Origin: Clostridiaceae bacterium | GTDB lineage: Bacteria; Bacillota; Clostridia; Oscillospirales; Acutalibacteraceae | Direction of reading: 5' to 3' | DNA length: 9,390 nt | Assembly: GCA_016297555.1 (NCBI GenBank) | Contig: JAEDGK010000080.1 | Location: forward strand, 1-9,390 | The notes under the pieces: model-generated | What the model saw: only the letters and a program-made list of their open reading frames with translations | Databases searched by the model: none | What the model was told of the DNA's origin: nothing | Program-made: the position numbers and the translations under genes | In this document: positions 6,658 through 9,390 of the stretch, piece after piece | How the letters are laid out: each line of letters begins with the position of its first letter | How positions within the stretch are numbered: position 1 is the stretch's first letter

Positions 6658-8445
6658 TTACCTCTGGTTTGCCTGATTGGTGTCCTCCCAATCAAAGGAG
6701 TCGGGAATTTGGGTTTTTGCTTTCTTCTTTTTTTTCAGGACGATGACTACCGTGACTATGACTGCGGCAAGCACCGCCGCTCCTATGCAGACGGAAACGA
6801 TTATTTTTGTCTTGCCGCCGTTTTCGGGCTCCTCCGGCTCAATGGGATATTCGGGGTCAATAATCGGCTCGCTCATATCCTCAACCGTGAAAGTCAGAGG
6901 TATTTCAACGGATTTCGGCTGAGTCATTTCGTCCTCATAGTTTATGATGAGCTTAACGCTCATTTCGCCCGCTTCGTTGGGAGTGAAGAAGAAATCTATT
7001 GTGCCGCTCTTTCCCGCTTCAAAGTTGCCGAGATTTTGCTTGGGAAGCTCGCAGACTGCGGCGTCGGGTGATTCAAATTCAATAATCGCTTCAACATTGC
7101 TGATTTCGCCCTTGCCCCTGTTAACAAAAGGCAGGGAAATATCGGTTTCTTCACCCACGGTGGCAAAAACCGCCTCGGGCTCGGAAACGGAAAATCTGTC
7201 GGGCAGATAAACGGGAACGGAAAGGCTTTCGCTCGCCGAGGATGAAGCTCTTTCGCCGTTCATAACATACTCATATTTAAAAGCGATATCCGCCCTTGCG
7301 CCCGTGACTGCGGCGTTTGCGGGAACCTGCATTTCGATTGTCTGTGTTTTGCTGCCGCCTGCGGGCAGTGCACTGAAATAGAAAGTGTTTGAAGAAGATG
7401 TTATTGAAAGGCTTTCGCCCGTTTCGATAGACATAACTATGTTGTCAACAGGGATTTTGGTGCCGGTATTTTTAAAGGTTATTGAGAGCGAAAAGGTGTC
7501 GCCCGCCGCAACGGGGCTGCCGCCGTAGCTGTAACTGCTGACGATGATGTTGGGCGTTGCAAGCGTTCCGCCCTGCGCGTCGTTATCGCTGACGGCAAGA
7601 GGAATGTTAAGCCTTTCGTCCGCCGTGCCCTGAGCCGTGGCGGCAAGAGCCGCGTAATTATATTTGAGGTTTACCGAAAGCGTCTGCACGGCAGAAGCGG
7701 CAGTCGGCAGAGCTTTGAGATTAACGGTTACCTTTGCCGTTCCCTTGCCCGCGATTTTGCCCACGGTTTTTGAAAATGATTTTTCATTGATTGCCAGCCC
7801 CTCGCTCGGCTCAAAGGTTGCAACGGCGTCTGTGAGCGCGGTTGTGCTGAGGTTTTTGAAGGTAACTGTTACGCTGAAAGTATCGCCGGGCTTAACGGCT
7901 TTGATTTCCTCGCGGTTGATTATAACATTGGGAGCTTCGGGCTCTTTCTGCGTCACTTCCTCGCTGACAGGCTCGGAATATTCAACGCATTCGCCTATCG
8001 TTACGCTGAGATTTTCGTGGGGAAGGTCTTTTCCCTTATACAGAACAATGAAGTCGAGCGACTGCCCTCTGCCTGTATAAACAAGGTTTGTAAAAGTTAC
8101 GGTAAAGGTGAGGAGCTGACCCGAAGAGGAGGTTATTTTAACGCTCGCTCTGCCGTCCTTGAAGCTGTCAACGGTGCGGGTGATGTCGATAACTCCGCAG
8201 TCCTCGGTTCTGAGATGAAGATTTTTAACGCTGACCTCAATGGTGGCAAGGCGGTCTTTTTCTATTTTGCCTGCGGGATATTTAATCTCATATGAAGTAA
8301 CTACGCTCTGCGACATAAGAGCCGCTTCGGTTTCTTCTTCGATTGGTTCATCATCTGCGGCAAACGCAGGCAGAACCGCCGAAAAAGCAAGAATAAGCGC
8401 AAATACAAGGCTTAAAATTTTGATTGAAGCATTTCTCGTTTTCAT
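6658..8445 (-). CDS. Secreted, membrane-anchored multi-Ig-like (CARDB/NEW3-type) protein, ABC partner
   Basis: The 595-residue protein has a signal peptide (1-29, ending in LPAFA), an acidic linker, and about four beta-sandwich repeats at roughly 48-155, 172-285, 298-413 and 416-522. Repeats 2 and 3 are clearly related: APNVIINRE or TPNIIVSSY, then PGDTFSVTVTFKNL or AGDTFSLSITFKNTG, a style typical of CARDB/NEW3 domains. An acidic proline-rich stalk (523-543) leads to one membrane helix (about 546-570), then KKKKK (571-575) and a 20-residue cytoplasmic tail. It should stand on the outer face of the membrane. The ATG overlaps the ATPase stop as ATGA, implying translational coupling. It lacks the lipoyl-like and coiled-coil parts of YknX/MacA adaptors. 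By position it is probably the extracellular component of the transporter; ligand recognition or assembly are possible roles, neither shown. Confidence 0.85.
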   Translation of the reverse strand: MKTRNASIKILSLVFALILAFSAVLPAFAADDEPIEEETEAALMSQSVVTSYEIKYPAGKIEKDRLATIEVSVKNLHLRTEDCGVIDITRTVDSFKDGRASVKITSSSGQLLTFTVTFTNLVYTGRGQSLDFIVLYKGKDLPHENLSVTIGECVEYSEPVSEEVTQKEPEAPNVIINREEIKAVKPGDTFSVTVTFKNLSTTALTDAVATFEPSEGLAINEKSFSKTVGKIAGKGTAKVTVNLKALPTAASAVQTLSVNLKYNYAALAATAQGTADERLNIPLAVSDNDAQGGTLATPNIIVSSYSYGGSPVAAGDTFSLSITFKNTGTKIPVDNIVMSIETGESLSITSSSNTFYFSALPAGGSKTQTIEMQVPANAAVTGARADIAFKYEYVMNGERASSSASESLSVPVYLPDRFSVSEPEAVFATVGEETDISLPFVNRGKGEISNVEAIIEFESPDAAVCELPKQNLGNFEAGKSGTIDFFFTPNEAGEMSVKLIINYEDEMTQPKSVEIPLTFTVEDMSEPIIDPEYPIEPEEPENGGKTKIIVSVCIGAAVLAAVIVTVVIVLKKKKKAKTQIPDSFDWEDTNQANQR

Positions 8446-9176
8446 TGTTTTATCTCTTTTCTCTCATATATTGATTTGTTTCTTTCGTCGGAAATAATCT
8501 CCCCGTCCTTGAGGGTGATTATTCTGTCGGCATAAACGGCAAGCTCGGGATTGTGCGTTACGATAATCATTGTTTCGTTGTATTTTCTTGCAAATCCGAG
8601 CATCATTTTCATTATGTCGATTGTTGTTTTTGAATCGAGATTGCCCGTCGGCTCGTCGGCAAAAATCAGCTTCGGCTTTGTTACAAAAGCTCTCGCAATG
8701 CCCGTTCTCTGCTGCTGACCGCCCGACATCTGCGTTGGGTAATGGTTGAGCCTGTCGCCCAGACCTACGGCTTTGAGAACCGCCTTTGCGGCGGCTTCTC
8801 TCTGCTGCCTGTCAACTCCGCAGAAAGCCAGCGGCATGGCAACATTTTCAACCGCCGTGAGCATGGGCAGCAAATTATAAGCCTGAAAAACAAAGCCGAC
8901 ATTTTTCTGCCTGAATGCGGCAAGCTCGTTTTCGCTCATAGCCGTTATGTTGTTGCCGTCAATAATGATTTCTCCCTTGCTCGGCGGCTCCATTCCCGCG
9001 AGCATATTAAGCAGAGTGCTTTTGCCCGAGCCTGAAGCGCCGAAAATGCAGCAGATTTCTCCGCGCATAACGGTCAGATTAACCTTTCGCAGAGCCACCA
9101 CGGTTTCGGTTCCCATTCGGTAAGCCTTGCATAAATCTCTGACGCTGATAAACGGAGCGCCGGTATTTTCCGCCAT
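8442..9176 (-). CDS. MacB/LolD-family ABC transporter ATP-binding protein
   Basis: The 244-residue nucleotide-binding subunit powers the MacB-type permease encoded two genes downstream. All motifs are present: Walker A GASGSGKST (46-54), Q-loop Q98 in FVFQAYNLLP, signature MSGGQQQR (150-157), Walker B LIFADEP (170-176) with catalytic E175, D-loop NLDS (179-182) and switch H208 in VTHNPE. The FQxYNLLP and DEPTGNLD wording is characteristic of the MacB/LolD/YknY group. The length is normal, with a short basic C-terminal extension (about 231-244). Upstream of the ATG lie AGGAGG (complement of 9188-9193, 11 bases away) and the closer GGAAGGTGG, so initiation should be strong. It is the first gene of the operon; its TGA overlaps the next ATG. 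Confidence 0.96.
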   Translation of the reverse strand: MAENTGAPFISVRDLCKAYRMGTETVVALRKVNLTVMRGEICCIFGASGSGKSTLLNMLAGMEPPSKGEIIIDGNNITAMSENELAAFRQKNVGFVFQAYNLLPMLTAVENVAMPLAFCGVDRQQREAAAKAVLKAVGLGDRLNHYPTQMSGGQQQRTGIARAFVTKPKLIFADEPTGNLDSKTTIDIMKMMLGFARKYNETMIIVTHNPELAVYADRIITLKDGEIISDERNKSIYERKEIKQ

Positions 9177-9206
9177 TTTTCCACCTTCCTCCTAAGCTTT
9201 TCAGAA

Positions 9207-9238
9207 GCAAAATTTTGCATTATTCCCCAAATATTGCA
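9207..9238 (-). promoter_or_regulatory. Palindromes between promoter and ATPase gene, candidate operator
   Basis: GCAAAATTTTGC (9207-9218) is a perfect 12-bp palindrome. Next to it TGCATTATT (9216-9224) and AATATTGCA (9230-9238) form an imperfect inverted repeat (8 of 9 positions) around a 5-base centre. They fall just downstream of the predicted start of transcription, where a repressor could bind or the leader RNA could fold. The function is inferred from symmetry only. Confidence 0.3.
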
Positions 9239-9244
9239 TCCTGA

Positions 9245-9275
9245 AATATAATAGAGCAGATTTGTTAATTTTGAA
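9245..9275 (-). promoter_or_regulatory. Candidate promoter of the ABC operon
   Basis: Reading the - strand, TTCAAA (complement of 9270-9275) and TATTAT (complement of 9248-9253) are 16 bases apart; an overlapping TATATT (complement of 9245-9250) is an alternative -10. The -35 match is poor (TTCAAA against TTGACA), which is common at promoters that need an activator. Transcription would begin near 9240. Confidence 0.45.
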
Positions 9276-9285
9276 TATACAGAAG

Positions 9286-9331
9286 GTTACAAAAAGATTA
9301 CAGTTTTTAATAGTTTATTACAAAGGTTACA
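9286..9331 (-). repeat. Four TTACA direct repeats, candidate activator-binding array
   Basis: On the + strand the six-base units GTTACA (9286-9291), ATTACA (9297-9302), ATTACA (9317-9322) and GTTACA (9326-9331) occur in the same orientation; on the operon's own strand they read TGTAAY. Their TTACA cores start 11, 20 and 9 bases apart, close to one and two DNA turns. They would lie at about -46 to -91 of the predicted start, a usual place for an OmpR/PhoB-family response regulator. Bacillus PhoP boxes have a similar layout of TTHACA repeats, each unit here matching TTTACA at 5 of 6 bases. The regulator is not in the window, and the array could also serve a divergent gene beyond its end. Confidence 0.45.
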
Positions 9332-9362
9332 GGAAAATAATTCCGTATTCCGATTTGTTTTT

Positions 9363-9390
9363 GCGGGTCGTCGGGGACAGCGTTCCCTAC
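9363..9390. repeat. Partial GC-rich intergenic repeat at the window edge
   Basis: The end of the window switches abruptly from AT-rich sequence to a GC-rich segment that on the - strand reads GTAGGGAACGCTGTCCCCG followed by ACGACCCGC. It contains GGGA/TCCC arms. The blocks GGGAACGC and CTGTCCCCG also occur at 2-9 and 41-49 on the + strand, there separated by 31 bases. GTAGGG-type short repeats scattered between genes are something I associate with uncultured Oscillospiraceae, but a copy count cannot be made here. Confidence 0.3.

Noticed and set aside
9207..9331. The palindromes and TTACA repeats as a CRISPR array or replication origin.
   Set aside because: The units are only 5-6 bases with unequal spacing, there are no spacers of regular length, and no DnaA-box cluster or replication gene is present.

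Overview
The window looks like a chromosomal segment of a Gram-positive Clostridia-type bacterium, most likely of the Oscillospiraceae/Ruminococcaceae kind. The reasons are the rpsO-pnp gene pair with Bacillota-like protein sequences, purine-rich Shine-Dalgarno sites, sigma-A-type promoters, intrinsic terminators of the hairpin-plus-T-tract kind, and secreted proteins with short Gram-positive signal peptides. This placement is inferred from sequence character only; no taxonomic marker search was possible.

Left part (1-3008, + strand): a GC-rich hairpin that probably ends an upstream transcript, then a clear promoter and a structured leader, then rpsO (ribosomal protein S15) and pnp (polynucleotide phosphorylase). 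A hairpin with a T-rich tail separates rpsO from pnp. A second, very long hairpin sits just before the pnp ribosome-binding site, in the position where RNase III-dependent autoregulation acts in enterobacterial pnp. A strong terminator follows pnp. For both genes the longest open frame starts too early, and the ribosome-binding sites support starts at 310 and 752.

Middle part (3009-5270): a decayed C-terminal scrap resembling the end of a carbohydrate-binding-module-like beta-sandwich protein (no start codon, probably frameshifted). It is followed by a monocistronic gene with its own promoter and a TTG start, encoding a secreted alpha/beta hydrolase of the lipase/LCAT-like type. A perfect 19-bp stem terminator ends this gene and also sits at the very end of the convergent operon.

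Right part (5269-9390, - strand): a tightly packed three-gene operon read right to left. It encodes a MacB/LolD-type ABC ATPase, a secreted membrane-anchored protein made of about four immunoglobulin-like (CARDB/NEW3-like) beta domains, and a MacB/FtsX-type permease. The middle protein occupies the place where a YknX/MacA-type adaptor is usually found, so this may be a variant tripartite exporter or mechanotransmission ABC system of the cell envelope. Upstream of the ATPase lie a candidate promoter and four TTACA repeats spaced 11, 20 and 9 bp apart, which look like an activator (two-component response regulator) binding array. The last bases look like the edge of a dispersed GC-rich repeat that shares short blocks with the first bases of the window.

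The most interesting items are the unusual third component of the ABC operon, its upstream repeat array, the pnp leader hairpin, and the gene remnant between pnp and the hydrolase.
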